A DNA stretch of 17,849 nt from Galactobacillus timonensis (GTDB lineage: Bacteria; Bacillota_I; Bacilli_A; Erysipelotrichales; Erysipelotrichaceae). The notes under the pieces were generated by a model, which saw nothing but the letters and a program-made list of their open reading frames with translations, was not told the origin of the DNA and did not search any database. Of this stretch, positions 1 through 7,652 are shown in pieces. The stretch covers positions 1,611,953-1,629,801 of the forward strand of contig NZ_LT964739.1 in assembly GCF_900240265.1 (NCBI RefSeq), read 5' to 3'. The translations under genes and the position numbers were made by a program. Numbering within the stretch: position 1 is the first letter of the stretch; each line of letters starts with the position of its first letter.

Positions 1-147
1 CTTAAGTAAGCAGTCATGAGGAGGCCTACCACAGCTAACTCAGAACCACTTACCAAAGCGTTTTAGCTTTCTAGCCCCGTCGGGCTATCCAAATTATAGA
101 TTCTTCACCAACACTGTGCAAAAGCGGATTATTCAGCAAAGATCAGG
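1..147. other. Left edge, no gene recognised
   Basis: No reading frame here looks like a gene. A small hairpin (TAGCCC, loop CGTC, GGGCTA) lies at about 73-88. I see no tRNA or rRNA. Because the right edge of the window stops inside a repeated insertion sequence, this edge may also border a repeat, but nothing inside the window confirms that. Confidence 0.4.
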
Positions 148-170
148 CGGTCCCGGTTCGGGACCGTTTT
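148..170 (+). terminator. Intrinsic terminator-like hairpin ahead of the methyltransferase gene
   Basis: CGGTCCC (148-154) pairs perfectly with GGGACCG (160-166) around a 5-nt loop, followed by TTTT. It probably ends a transcript coming from beyond the left edge. Only 27 bases separate it from the start codon at 198, which leaves little room for a separate promoter, so it could also act as an attenuator in the leader of that gene. Confidence 0.55.
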
Positions 171-197
171 CATAAGGTGTTGGTGTAAGATGGAACC

Positions 198-1400
198 ATG
201 AACTATCCAAAGGTTGTGATTTCAAAGCAGGGTGCTGCATTTCTTCAGCGGGGACAGCGGTGGATGTACAGGAATAATCTGGTTTCGACGGAAGAAGCCT
301 GCGCAGAAAGTCCCTACGCTTCGATCGTTGATCCGGATGGAAATTTCTACGGAGCCGGCTTCTATAAAGGGGACAGCTATATTCCGGTGCGGATTCTGTC
401 ACTGAATCCTGAGCAGGTCTTTGATGAAGCGTTCTTCCGAAGAAGAATTCAGGCGGCCTGGGACTACCGGAAGGTGACGGAGCGAAACAATCTGAGCAAC
501 TGCCGTATTATATTCGGCGATGCAGACTTTCTTCCGGGACTGACCGTGGACCGCTATAACGATGTTCTCGTCAGCCAGATTACAACGGCCGGCATGGAGC
601 GGATCAAGGCGGACATCTATGCGATTCTTCTGGATGTGATGGGCGCAGACGGTGCGAAGATCAGCGGCATTTATGAGCGCAATGATGTCAAGGCGCGAGC
701 AAAGGAAGGACTTGAGCTGTATAAAGGCCCCTGGAACAATGCGGACATAACGACGGTGCAGGTCATTGATGAAAACGGTCTGAAGCTCAACGTCGATATC
801 GAAAACGGCCAGAAGACGGGCTACTTTCTGGATCAGAAGCGCAACCGTCTGATCATTCGCGAGGCTTCTGAAGGTCTGCGGGTGCTTGACTGCTTTACGC
901 ATACGGGCGGCTTTGCGCTGAATGCGGCCAAAGGAAAGGCAAGGCAGGTGACGGCCGTGGATGTGTCGGGGACGGCGCTGGATGAGGCAAGGGCCAATGC
1001 GGATCTGAACGGGCTCAAAAACGTTTCCTTTGTGCAGGCTGATGTGTTTGACTATCTGGATCAGATTCATCCGGGTGACTATGATCTGATCATTCTGGAT
1101 CCGCCTGCTTTTACCAAGGATCGTCGTACCGTTGATCATGCCTATCAGGGATACAGGCGCATCAACGCGCGGGCGATGAATCTGCTGCGCAGCGACGGCT
1201 ATCTTGCGACATGTTCGTGCAGCCGGTATATGGAGACAGAGCTCTTTGAGAAGATGCTGAAAGAGGCGGCTCAGGAGGCCGGCGTTTACCTGCGTCAGAT
1301 TTCGGTGACGCAGCAGAACAGTGATCATCCGGTGCTTTGGACGATGGATGAGACTTCGTATCTGAAGTTCTTCTTTTTCCAGGTGTGTCCGAAAGACTGA
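198..1400 (+). CDS. rlmI: Class I SAM-dependent 23S rRNA (cytosine-5) methyltransferase, RlmI type
   Basis: The 400-residue protein matches the PUA-plus-methyltransferase layout of RlmI/RlmK-like enzymes (E. coli RlmI is about 396 residues and makes m5C1962 in 23S rRNA). Residues 1-75 resemble a PUA RNA-binding domain, with RGQRWMYRNN near 18-27. A linker follows, then a Rossmann methyltransferase domain: ENGQKTGYFLDQKRNR at 202-217, motif I LDCFTHTGGFALN at 230-241, acidic AVDVSG at 253-258, motif IV DPPAF at 301-305, and CSCS at 339-342 holding the presumed catalytic cysteine. The upstream ATG at 190 is out of frame, so 198 is the first usable ATG; the ribosome binding site is weak. The flavin reductase gene follows 25 bp later on the same strand and may share the transcript. 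The exact target base in this organism is inferred from the family. Confidence 0.88.
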   Translation: MNYPKVVISKQGAAFLQRGQRWMYRNNLVSTEEACAESPYASIVDPDGNFYGAGFYKGDSYIPVRILSLNPEQVFDEAFFRRRIQAAWDYRKVTERNNLSNCRIIFGDADFLPGLTVDRYNDVLVSQITTAGMERIKADIYAILLDVMGADGAKISGIYERNDVKARAKEGLELYKGPWNNADITTVQVIDENGLKLNVDIENGQKTGYFLDQKRNRLIIREASEGLRVLDCFTHTGGFALNAAKGKARQVTAVDVSGTALDEARANADLNGLKNVSFVQADVFDYLDQIHPGDYDLIILDPPAFTKDRRTVDHAYQGYRRINARAMNLLRSDGYLATCSCSRYMETELFEKMLKEAAQEAGVYLRQISVTQQNSDHPVLWTMDETSYLKFFFFQVCPKD

Positions 1401-1425
1401 ATCTACAGAGAATCCGGAGGGATGT

Positions 1426-2043
1426 ATGAAGGTATTGATCATTAACGGCAGTCCGCATGAAAACGGAAACACTTCGCTTGCGCTGAAGGAGATGAAGAAG
1501 GTTTTCGATGCGGAAGGGGTTATAAGCGAAACGGTGCGCATTGGATCGATGGATGTGCGCGGCTGCATCGCCTGCCGTACCTGTGACAGGACGGGAATAT
1601 GCGTGTTCGACGATGTTGTCAATCAGCTTGCACCGAAGTTTGAGGAGGCTGATGGTCTCGTGATCGCTTCGCCTGTTTATTACGGGTCTGCCAACGGGAC
1701 ACTGATCTCGTGCCTTGACCGGCTGTTCTACAGCACCAGGTTCGACAAGTCGATGAAGGTCGGGACGAGTGTCGTCATTGCGCGGCGGGCAGGAACGACC
1801 GCAACCTTTGATGAACTGAACAAGTACTTTACGATTTCCAATATGCCGGTCGTTTCCAGTCAGTACTGGAACGAAGTGTACGGCCGCAGCGAAGGTGAGG
1901 CGGCGCAGGATGAAGAAGGCATGCAGACGATGCGTACGCTTGCAAGAAACATGGTGTTTCTGATGCGCAGCATTGCCCTGGGCAAAGAGAAATACGGTCT
2001 TCCGGAAAAGGAACCCCATGCCTTCACTAATTTCATTCGCTGA
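1426..2043 (+). CDS. NAD(P)H-dependent flavin reductase, flavodoxin-like fold, with an Isf-like cysteine motif
   Basis: The 205-residue protein opens with MKVLIINGSPHENGNTS, the phosphate-binding loop of FMN-binding NADPH-dependent oxidoreductases. ASPVYYGSANG follows at about 81-91, the usual second flavin-contact loop. Residues 47-59 contain C-x2-C-x2-C-x5-C, the compact spacing that binds a 4Fe-4S cluster in iron-sulfur flavoproteins, though many relatives share part of it without a proven cluster. The start is fixed by GGAGG at 1416-1420, five bases before ATG 1426. It lies 25 bp behind the methyltransferase gene, probably in the same operon, with no obvious functional link. The natural electron acceptor cannot be read from sequence. 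No frame damage is visible. Confidence 0.85.
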   Translation: MKVLIINGSPHENGNTSLALKEMKKVFDAEGVISETVRIGSMDVRGCIACRTCDRTGICVFDDVVNQLAPKFEEADGLVIASPVYYGSANGTLISCLDRLFYSTRFDKSMKVGTSVVIARRAGTTATFDELNKYFTISNMPVVSSQYWNEVYGRSEGEAAQDEEGMQTMRTLARNMVFLMRSIALGKEKYGLPEKEPHAFTNFIR

Positions 2044-2112
2044 TAGATTACGTATTTAAAAGCACTGTGCTGCAGAATATGCGGTACAGAGCTTCTTTTC
2101 TTTGCGTACAGG

Positions 2113-2138
2113 TATAAAAAAGCCGGTTGCCCGGCTTT
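2113..2138 (-). terminator. Intrinsic terminator of the nagA / membrane-protein operon
   Basis: AAAGCCGG (2119-2126) and CCGGCTTT (2131-2138) form an 8-bp stem with loop TTGC. On the minus strand the hairpin is followed by a run of six T, and it begins 11 bases beyond the stop codon at 2149. On the plus strand there is no T run after it, so it serves mainly the minus-strand operon. Confidence 0.8.
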
Positions 2139-2148
2139 GAATGAAAAC

Positions 2149-2697
2149 TCAATGAGATTCCACGCTGTTCATTTTCAGAACGGCGATCAGATAATTTGCT
2201 GCCATGTAGACGCATGCAGCAAGCACAGCCCAGGATCCGATGATCAGGGCGGTACCAGCCTCCATCTGGTATTCATTGACGACCAGCAGGATGCCGAAGG
2301 CAAGATACAGGAACATCAGAAGAATGCAGCGCGGCTGGTTTTTGCCTTTGATCAGCGCTTCCTGCAGGCTGTAGGGATGCTCGGGACGATAGTGCTCCTT
2401 GTGAGCAAGCGAAGGCAGCCAGTTTCTGCGATAGCGCAGCTCCAGCAGCGCATAGAAGATGACGGCAATGACCAGCGGCATCTGCCATGTATTCATGAAC
2501 GCCGCCAGCAGCATGCCTACGGCAATCGCCAGCGCGATCCGGTTATGGTAGAGGACAAAGGAGCCCGACTGCGATTCCGGAATGATGTAGCCGCGGGATG
2601 TTGCCTTGTCGTACAGAATATGCTGCCCTTTTTCGTTGATGTATACGTTGCGACCGGCAATGACATCCGCCTTCTTGTCGAAAGAAGAATTGCTCAT
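2149..2697 (-). CDS. Integral membrane protein of unknown function, coupled to nagA
   Basis: I do not recognise the family. The 182-residue protein has a polar N-terminal stretch of about 45 residues, then two hydrophobic segments around 52-70 and 72-86, a charged loop (about 88-120), and two more hydrophobic segments around 123-142 and 148-172. This gives four likely membrane helices in two pairs. Its ATG overlaps the stop codon of the deacetylase gene as TGATG, so translation is probably coupled and the two are co-expressed. A terminator follows 11 bases after the stop. The coupling hints at a role with amino-sugar use or transport, but that is inference from position only. Codon use looks like that of its neighbours and there is no sign of transfer. 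Confidence 0.7.
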   Translation of the reverse strand: MSNSSFDKKADVIAGRNVYINEKGQHILYDKATSRGYIIPESQSGSFVLYHNRIALAIAVGMLLAAFMNTWQMPLVIAVIFYALLELRYRRNWLPSLAHKEHYRPEHPYSLQEALIKGKNQPRCILLMFLYLAFGILLVVNEYQMEAGTALIIGSWAVLAACVYMAANYLIAVLKMNSVESH

Positions 2698-3845
2698 CAG
2701 AACTGGGCAACTCCTTTGCAGAAGGTTTCCTTGACGTTGTAGTCATCCTCCAGGACAACGATATCCGCATCGTAGCCGGCAGCCAGATGTCCGATGTGAT
2801 CATCGAGACCAAGCAGTGCAGCCGGGTTGGCCGTAGCGGAATTCAGAGCAACATCGAACGGAACAAGAGCACGCTCGACAAGGTTCTTGAGACCATCGCA
2901 CATACGCATCGTCGAACCGGCAAGACTGCCGCTTTCCGTCAGATGTGCAGAACCGTCCGGATAGATCTCGATTTCGTGACCGCCGAACATGAACTTGTCA
3001 CCCGGCTTGAAGCCCTTCGCCATCAGAGCGTCGGAGATCATGATGCCGTGATTGCGGCCCTTCGAAGTGAAGAAGATGTTGAGAGCGTCCGGCGTCGAGT
3101 GGTTGCAGTCACAGATGACTTCCGAATACAGATCGTGCAGACGCAGAGCCATGCCCGTGACACCGTTCTTGCGGTGGTTGAACGGCGACTGGCCGTTGTA
3201 TGTATGCGTAACAGACTTGGCGCCGTTTGCGACAGCGAGCTTGACTTCTTCGGCCGTTGCACCGGAGTGACCGATGGAAACGACAACGCCATGGCTGCTA
3301 GCATAACGGGTCAGAGCCAGATCCGGATCGTGTTCCGGAGCAAGGGTAATGATCTTGATGTTGTTTCCGGAAGCTTCCTGGTATTCCTTGAATTCATCAA
3401 CGGAAGGCGGAACGATTGCCTCGGGCGGCTGTGCACCCTTGTACTGCATATCGAGGTACGGTCCTTCGAAGTGGATGCCCAGGATATCGGCACCATCGCG
3501 GCCCGGCTGGAAATCCTTCTTGACGTCACGAACGTTTTCAACCGCCTTCATAAGAACCGGATGAAGTTCGGTAATGGTCGTGGACATGAAGCCTGTGACA
3601 CCTTCGTGGGTGATGTTCTTCGCCCAGTTGCGCAGTCCATCCGGCTTTGCATAGTTTGTGTCATAGCCGTAGGCACCGTGGCAATGGATGTCGATGAAGC
3701 CCGGTACGATTCTCAGATCGCCATAGTCGAAATCCGGGGTACGTGTGTTAAGCGGAAGGATCTGTTTGATCTTCCCATTTTCAATGTCGAGCTGGGCAGG
3801 GATAAATTCACCGCAGACCCAGACACGTGAACTCTGAATGAGCAT
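2697..3845 (-). CDS. nagA: N-acetyl-hexosamine-6-phosphate deacetylase (NagA/AgaA family)
   Basis: The cytoplasmic amidohydrolase removes acetate from N-acetylglucosamine- or N-acetylgalactosamine-6-phosphate. Its 382 residues are the usual family length. Visible metal and catalytic positions are HCH at 54-56 (in GFIDIHCHGAYGYDTNY), E127 in HFEGPY, H193 in SIGHSG, H214 in THTYNG and D272 in ISDALMAKG; the C-terminus ends with the usual NPAALLGL...GYDADIVVLEDD region. H249 lies in CDCNH, where most relatives have DG-x-H. The start has AAGGAG upstream on the minus strand. It is divergent from agaS and overlaps a membrane-protein gene downstream. With agaS, an aga-type PTS and gatZ nearby, the galactosamine-6-phosphate substrate (AgaA role) is at least as likely as the glucosamine one. 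NagA and AgaA cannot be separated confidently by eye. Confidence 0.88.
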   Translation of the reverse strand: MLIQSSRVWVCGEFIPAQLDIENGKIKQILPLNTRTPDFDYGDLRIVPGFIDIHCHGAYGYDTNYAKPDGLRNWAKNITHEGVTGFMSTTITELHPVLMKAVENVRDVKKDFQPGRDGADILGIHFEGPYLDMQYKGAQPPEAIVPPSVDEFKEYQEASGNNIKIITLAPEHDPDLALTRYASSHGVVVSIGHSGATAEEVKLAVANGAKSVTHTYNGQSPFNHRKNGVTGMALRLHDLYSEVICDCNHSTPDALNIFFTSKGRNHGIMISDALMAKGFKPGDKFMFGGHEIEIYPDGSAHLTESGSLAGSTMRMCDGLKNLVERALVPFDVALNSATANPAALLGLDDHIGHLAAGYDADIVVLEDDYNVKETFCKGVAQF

Positions 3846-3930
3846 GTATTTTCTCCTTTTCGGCTGTGTGTCAGCCGTCTTTAACTACTATTACATTAGC
3901 ATGTTTATTATTCCGTTTCACAGATGATGC

Positions 3931-3944
3931 TTGCAGATTTCGGT
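3931..3944. promoter_or_regulatory. Possible AraC-family operator between nagA and agaS
   Basis: TTGCAGATTTCGGT reads on the minus strand as ACCGAAATCTGCAA. This differs by a one-base insertion and one substitution from ACCGAAAATGCAA, found upstream of agaV at 9701-9713. The shared word is in the same orientation relative to nagA as to agaV. The inserted base weakens the case, so this is a suggestion only. The same gap also has TTCACA (3917-3922) and TGTGAA (3952-3957) as a loose inverted pair. Confidence 0.3.
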
Positions 3945-3972
3945 AGACCTTTGTGAAGTTTCAACCAGAATA

Positions 3973-4019
3973 TTTAATGGTAGAAATCGAGTTGCTATAA
4001 TCGGCTTGTCTATAGGAGG
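3973..4019 (+). promoter_or_regulatory. agaS promoter and ribosome binding site
   Basis: A perfect TATAAT at 3996-4001 is preceded by a weak -35 TTTAAT (3973-3978) at 17-bp spacing. AGGAGG at 4014-4019 lies ten bases before ATG 4030. This places the transcription start only about 20 bases before the start codon, so the leader is short. Confidence 0.6.
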
Positions 4020-4029
4020 CAAGAAAATC

Positions 4030-5214
4030 ATGAGTACCATTTTTGGCTTTACCCCGGAAGAACTTGCAGAAAAGAAAGCTACATTTACAGCTACGGAAAT
4101 TCATCAGCAGCCGGCAACCTGGCTGAAGACTGTTGCCCAGATCCGCTCCATGAAGGATGAGATCGCGGCATTCATCTCCAAGGTCACATCGCAGCCGGAT
4201 TATGACATCATCCTTACCGGTGCAGGAACGTCGGAATTCGTCGGCAACGCACTGTTCTCCTATCTGAACAGAGTTACCAATTATAAGGCCAAGAGCTTTG
4301 GCAGCACGGATCTGACGCCGACGCCGGAAAACTTCGTTACGCCGCATCGTCCTACGCTTCTGATCAGCTTCGGCCGTTCCGGTGATTCTCCGGAATCCAT
4401 TGGCGCCATTCAGTCGGTTGAAGCTGTCAATGACAATGTCTACAACCTCTTCATTACCTGCAACAAGGACGGTGCTCTGAGCAGACGTGCCGCAAGTGAA
4501 GGCGACCGCTGCCTGGCAATCAACCTGACGCCGGAGACGCTGGATCAGAGCTTTGCAATGACATCGAGCTTCTCCAATATGTATCTGGCGTGCCTGCTGT
4601 GCTTCTCTCTGGATCATCTGGATGAGGCGGAAGCTGCGGTCAAGGAAGTCGCAGCTGCCGGTGCGAAGCTGTTGGATGAGAACTTTGGCGAGATGCTGAA
4701 GATTGATGAGGATTATGCATACAACCGTATCGTCTACCTCGGTACGAATACGCTGAAGGGCATTGCGCAGGAGTCGGCTCTCAAGATGCTTGAGCTCAAC
4801 GCCGGCAAGGTTGTGACGATGTACGATACACCGATGGGATTCCGTCATGGTCCGAAGTCGATCGTCAATGATGAGACGCTGACGGTTGTCTATCTCTCCG
4901 ACGGTGCATACCAGCGTCAGTATGAAATGGATCTGGTCCATGAGATGTCGGTTCAGCGCAAGGGCAACAAGATTCTTGTTGTATGCAATACGCCGGAAGA
5001 GAAGGCGAAGGAGCTGGCTGACTACTATTACTGCTTCAATACAGGCGCAAAGGACAATGTGTTCCTTGGCCTTGACTACGTTCTGTGTGCGCAGCTGATC
5101 GCTCTGTTCCGTTCACTGCAGAATGGTGATACGCCGGACAATCCCTGCCCTACAGGGGAAGTGAACCGCGTCGTTAAGGGTGTTACACTGTATCCGTATC
5201 CTTCTAAGCACTAA
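4030..5214 (+). CDS. agaS: Galactosamine-6-phosphate deaminase/isomerase AgaS, two SIS domains
   Basis: AgaS converts galactosamine-6-phosphate to tagatose-6-phosphate plus ammonia in the cytoplasm. The 394-residue product is close to E. coli AgaS (about 384) and shares its landmark strings: ILTGAGTSEF at 61-70, SFGRSGDSPES at 113-123, FAMTSSFSNM at 175-184, ESALKMLEL at 248-256, FRHGPKS at 271-277, and the C-terminal NGDTPDNP...EVNRVVKGV (365-385). SIS domain 1 covers roughly 55-150 and domain 2 roughly 230-350. AGGAGG at 4014-4019 supports the start at 4030; the frame stays open upstream to 3931 but has no ribosome binding site there. agaF follows after 29 bp. It is divergent from the deacetylase that would supply its substrate. 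A GlmS-like or other sugar-phosphate isomerase role is less likely given the close AgaS pattern. Confidence 0.92.
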   Translation: MSTIFGFTPEELAEKKATFTATEIHQQPATWLKTVAQIRSMKDEIAAFISKVTSQPDYDIILTGAGTSEFVGNALFSYLNRVTNYKAKSFGSTDLTPTPENFVTPHRPTLLISFGRSGDSPESIGAIQSVEAVNDNVYNLFITCNKDGALSRRAASEGDRCLAINLTPETLDQSFAMTSSFSNMYLACLLCFSLDHLDEAEAAVKEVAAAGAKLLDENFGEMLKIDEDYAYNRIVYLGTNTLKGIAQESALKMLELNAGKVVTMYDTPMGFRHGPKSIVNDETLTVVYLSDGAYQRQYEMDLVHEMSVQRKGNKILVVCNTPEEKAKELADYYYCFNTGAKDNVFLGLDYVLCAQLIALFRSLQNGDTPDNPCPTGEVNRVVKGVTLYPYPSKH

Positions 5215-5243
5215 TTGAAAGATTGATCTACAGGAGAAAACAG

Positions 5244-5690
5244 ATGATTGGAATTGTTGTTACGGGACATGGCAATTTTGCCAGCGGCCTCACCAGCTCA
5301 GTAAAGCTGATTGCCGGTGAGCCGGAGAATTATGAGGCAGTTGATTTCCTGCCGACGGATTCGAGCGAAGACCTCGAGGCGAAGCTGAAGGCTGCTTTTG
5401 AAAAGCTGAGCGGCTGCACGGAAGGCATTCTGGTGTTCACAGATCTGACCGGCGGTTCGCCCTTTAAGATTTCGGCAGAGCTTTCGATGACGCTCAAGGG
5501 ACCGAAGATTGCCGTTGTTTCGGGTACCAACCTGGGCATGCTGATTGAGGCAAATATGAGCCGCACATTTACGGATGCGTCCGTTGATGATTTTGCGGAT
5601 CAGATTGTTGAGACCGGCAAGTCGCTGCCGATTCACTACGTCTATCAGGATCCGGTTCGTGAGGAGCCGGAGGATGGCGAAGGAATCTGA
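5244..5690 (+). CDS. agaF: PTS EIIA component, mannose family, AgaF-like
   Basis: This cytoplasmic EIIA accepts phosphate from HPr and passes it to the IIB protein. It has 148 residues, normal for a stand-alone mannose-family IIA. The phosphorylated histidine is H9 in VVTGHGNFASG, and the conserved FTDLTGGSPF is at 65-74. The C-terminal tail ends EDGEGI, similar to the EEGI end of AgaF. The start is ATG 5244, served by AGGAGA at 5232-5237; a TTG at 5223 in frame lacks a binding site. It is co-transcribed with agaS and ends at a strong terminator. The matching IIB, IIC and IID genes are 4 kb downstream, beyond the insertion sequence and the regulator gene; this IIA is the only one in the window and so is their likely partner. 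Confidence 0.88.
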   Translation: MIGIVVTGHGNFASGLTSSVKLIAGEPENYEAVDFLPTDSSEDLEAKLKAAFEKLSGCTEGILVFTDLTGGSPFKISAELSMTLKGPKIAVVSGTNLGMLIEANMSRTFTDASVDDFADQIVETGKSLPIHYVYQDPVREEPEDGEGI

Positions 5691-5720
5691 GCTGATCATT
5701 CGTTGATTCATATTGATCAA

Positions 5721-5760
5721 AAAAAGAAACTGTGCTCCTGCGGGGGCACAGCTTCTTTTA
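5721..5760. terminator. Bidirectional terminator behind agaF, originally shared with the araC-family gene
   Basis: CTGTGCTCC (5730-5738) and GGGGCACAG (5743-5751) form a 9-bp stem with one G-T pair and loop TGCG. A-rich (5721-5728) and T-rich (5753-5759) arms flank it and extend the pairing after one mismatch. Both strands have a T run after the hairpin. The last bases, 5755-5762, are the left copy of the target duplication of the insertion sequence. Confidence 0.85.
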
Positions 5761-5762
5761 AT
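5755..5762. repeat. Target-site duplication, left copy
   Basis: CTTTTAAT occurs here and again at 8407-8414, exactly flanking the insertion sequence. Eight bases is the usual duplication length for the ISL3 family. This copy belongs to the T-rich arm of the agaF terminator. Confidence 0.85.
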
Positions 5763-5784
5763 GGCGATCTAAATTTATCTGGGG
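5763..5784 (+). repeat. Left terminal inverted repeat of the insertion sequence
   Basis: Starts GGCGATCTAAATTTATC and ends in GGGG. It matches the reverse complement of 8385-8406 at 16 of 22 positions, with a contiguous ATCTAAA core. The same sequence starts the second copy at 17714. Confidence 0.8.
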
Positions 5785-5809
5785 AGGCCCCGAAAACGAA
5801 GTAAAAAAA

Positions 5810-5833
5810 CTTGGGGTGTCGGGGTACCCCAAG
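5810..5833. other. Subterminal hairpin of the insertion sequence
   Basis: CTTGGGGT (5810-5817) pairs with ACCCCAAG (5826-5833) around an 8-base loop. It lies about 50 bases inside the left end, is present in both copies, and could be a transposase site or an RNA structure. Its role is unknown. Confidence 0.5.
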
Positions 5834-5851
5834 AAGGTTTATCCCACCACG

Positions 5852-5879
5852 AAACCGTCTGGTAAAACAGGCGGTTTTT
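5852..5879. terminator. Terminator-like hairpin closing the transposase operon
   Basis: AAACCGTCTG (5852-5861) pairs with CAGGCGGTTT (5868-5877) with one wobble pair and loop GTAAAA. It starts 30 bases beyond the last stop codon of the minus-strand genes. The longer T run (TTTTT, 5875-5879) is on the plus strand, so it may also stop transcripts entering the element from agaF. Confidence 0.6.
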
Positions 5880-5906
5880 GAATGGAAAGGAAAAGGAGAC
5901 CGCCTG

Positions 5907-6206
5907 TTACGGCTGCGTCTCCTGAAGTTCTTCGTATTCGTCCAGAAACATCTCGCAATAGATAGCGATGCGGGCAAGCATCTCGTCTGTGTTCATGGTA
6001 TACAGAGTCATATTGCTCGTTTGGTTACGCTGCTTCAGCTCACATTCAATGCCGCGCATTAATCGCTGTGCTGAGCGGCATATTCGGTTCATGGAACGAA
6101 TGCGGGCCTGCAGATATTGTTCTGCTTCTTTGCCATACAAACGGGCTCCTTCTGCAGTGATCCATGCCTGTTCGGGGCTCAGGGGCTGAAAGCTGGTTGA
6201 AGTCAT
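5907..6206 (-). CDS. 99-residue accessory protein of the insertion sequence, function unknown
   Basis: I do not recognise this protein. Its ATG overlaps the transposase stop codon by four bases (ATGA), so it is probably translated by coupling. It is a polar, probably all-helical protein with an Arg-rich middle (QARIRSMNRICRSAQRLMRGIECELKQR, shown in parts: residues about 33-60) and an acidic C-terminus (MFLDEYEELQETQP). It has no signal peptide or membrane segment. Being inside the terminal repeats and coupled to the transposase, it is part of the element and not a host gene. A role in DNA binding, transposase regulation or complex assembly is guesswork. A terminator-like hairpin follows 30 bases after its stop. 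Confidence 0.6.
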   Translation of the reverse strand: MTSTSFQPLSPEQAWITAEGARLYGKEAEQYLQARIRSMNRICRSAQRLMRGIECELKQRNQTSNMTLYTMNTDEMLARIAIYCEMFLDEYEELQETQP

Positions 6207-7618
6207 TGCTTAACCTTCTTTGGCGGAATGACAGGATTCAACATTGGCTTGGAGCTCTTTCTGAGCACATAGAGGCAGCGGTTGCGGAATCTGTCCCAGT
6301 TGGTATATCCGTTGGCTGCTTTTTTGATCGTCTTGATGATTGAGTTCCGGTTCTCCATCAATCCGTTATTCAGTTTTATGTCGGACACTACCACCTGGCC
6401 TGTGTCCTTATCGACTGTATGACGCTGCTTTACGACAATGAATGAGTTGATGATCTCCTCTCTCCAGCTGATCAGGGTGCGGGAGAACTCTTTCATTTCC
6501 GGAACGCCACTGGCAGCGAAGGACTGAATCAGTTTATTCAGAGCCTGGGGCGCAGTATCGTAAGTGCAGTTGTCATAGAAGTCCACAACGTCATCCTTGA
6601 GGTCCCATGCCTTTTTCAAATCGGGATGAACGGCTTCGATCATGGCTTTAATTTCGTAATAATTGAGGAACCGGTTCAGCTTGCGGTTCATTTTCCTTGG
6701 ATGGCCGGGATCGAACAGCTTTTTACCATCTTTGTCTCTGGCGTCCAGCCGCTTGAATATCATCCAGTTGAATGTCTTCAGCAGATAATACTCGTTGGTT
6801 TGTGTTTTTGTGCCTTCAATATATTTTGGAGTCTGCTTCATTACTCTGATCCGGACGCTGTCAGCCTTTCTGGAGAGCTCCTGGCTGACATGATAATGGT
6901 CAACGGAATGATAGGCCTTAGGGAACAGCTGACGTATGATGGCGCGGTATTCACTATACATGTCCGTGGCAATCATTTTGACGCGCTTTCGCTCTTCCAC
7001 TGGGATTTTGAGAAAGTAGCTGAGCAGATAATCTTTTCTTCTGCTTGGCAGGATATCCACCGGCTCCTGTGACTCAAAGTCGAGAATAACGAACACATAT
7101 TTTGAGTTCTCTCCCGGATGATAAAATGCGTAGTTCTCATCCCAGCACATCAATGTGGGCAGAGGTCTTCGCGCCTCCTTTACGTGGGCATCGAAGACGG
7201 AGGCAGCGGTTGTGGGAGAGATGTGATACCGCTTAGCGACGGAAGCGAAGGTCTCGGTCTGAATCTTCAAATCGTTCAGAATGTTTTCAACCGTGAGGGC
7301 GGAGATGTGCTGCTTCCTGAAACAGAATGGATTGTTCTCATAGTACGTTCGATGACAGACAGGACAGATGTACCTGCGGGCATGATAGAAGATGGTGCAC
7401 TCACGATCAGTAAAGACGCCGTGGCTTATCTTCTTGTCAATGTAGTCCTTAACCCTTGGCAGGGTACAGCCGCAATCGGGACAAGGCGGATGATCCGGCC
7501 GCAGTAAAACATGGACAGACGCACTGCCATTGTCATTATGGAAGATGACATTCTCCACACTGCCTGTATCGAGGTTAAAGAATTCAAGAATGGCCTGTTT
7601 ATCAGATTGTTCGGACAT
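6203..7618 (-). CDS. ISL3-family transposase (DDE)
   Basis: The 471-residue transposase has the family layout. An N-terminal zinc finger has C46-x2-C49 (PPCPDCGC) and C85-x2-C88 (YICPVCHRTYYENNPF). A helix-turn-helix follows at about 105-145 (FASVAKRYHISPTTAASVF), then the catalytic domain with D160 in CWDENYAFY, D219 in MIATDMYSEYR and E422 in NNGLMENRNSIIK. The YHSVDHYHV string at 236-244 is also typical. I chose ATG 7618 because AAAGGAG lies eight bases upstream; an in-frame ATG at 7678 would add 20 residues but has no binding site and would overlap the upstream gene. The frame is intact with all catalytic residues, so the enzyme is probably active. Transcription is in the same direction as the neighbouring araC-family gene. 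Confidence 0.93.
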   Translation of the reverse strand: MSEQSDKQAILEFFNLDTGSVENVIFHNDNGSASVHVLLRPDHPPCPDCGCTLPRVKDYIDKKISHGVFTDRECTIFYHARRYICPVCHRTYYENNPFCFRKQHISALTVENILNDLKIQTETFASVAKRYHISPTTAASVFDAHVKEARRPLPTLMCWDENYAFYHPGENSKYVFVILDFESQEPVDILPSRRKDYLLSYFLKIPVEERKRVKMIATDMYSEYRAIIRQLFPKAYHSVDHYHVSQELSRKADSVRIRVMKQTPKYIEGTKTQTNEYYLLKTFNWMIFKRLDARDKDGKKLFDPGHPRKMNRKLNRFLNYYEIKAMIEAVHPDLKKAWDLKDDVVDFYDNCTYDTAPQALNKLIQSFAASGVPEMKEFSRTLISWREEIINSFIVVKQRHTVDKDTGQVVVSDIKLNNGLMENRNSIIKTIKKAANGYTNWDRFRNRCLYVLRKSSKPMLNPVIPPKKVKQ

Positions 7619-7652
7619 AGATCTTCTCCTTTGAGCCCAGCATAGGGGAAGA

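Noticed and set aside
100..130. GATTCTTCACCAACACTGTG as the tip of another ISL3-type element
   Set aside because: It is vaguely like some ISL3 ends, but read inward it would run into the methyltransferase gene, and no matching second end or duplication is visible.
399..1622. Long minus-strand frame (407 residues) opposite the methyltransferase and flavin reductase genes
   Set aside because: It spans two well-supported plus-strand genes, has no recognisable domain and no ribosome binding site, and looks like an antisense shadow.
2787..3830. Long plus-strand frame (347 residues) opposite nagA
   Set aside because: The minus strand encodes a full deacetylase with all metal-binding residues. The plus-strand translation has no family features.
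3961..4941. Minus-strand frame (326 residues) opposite agaS
   Set aside because: It is an antisense shadow of a well-matched AgaS, and its start has no binding site.
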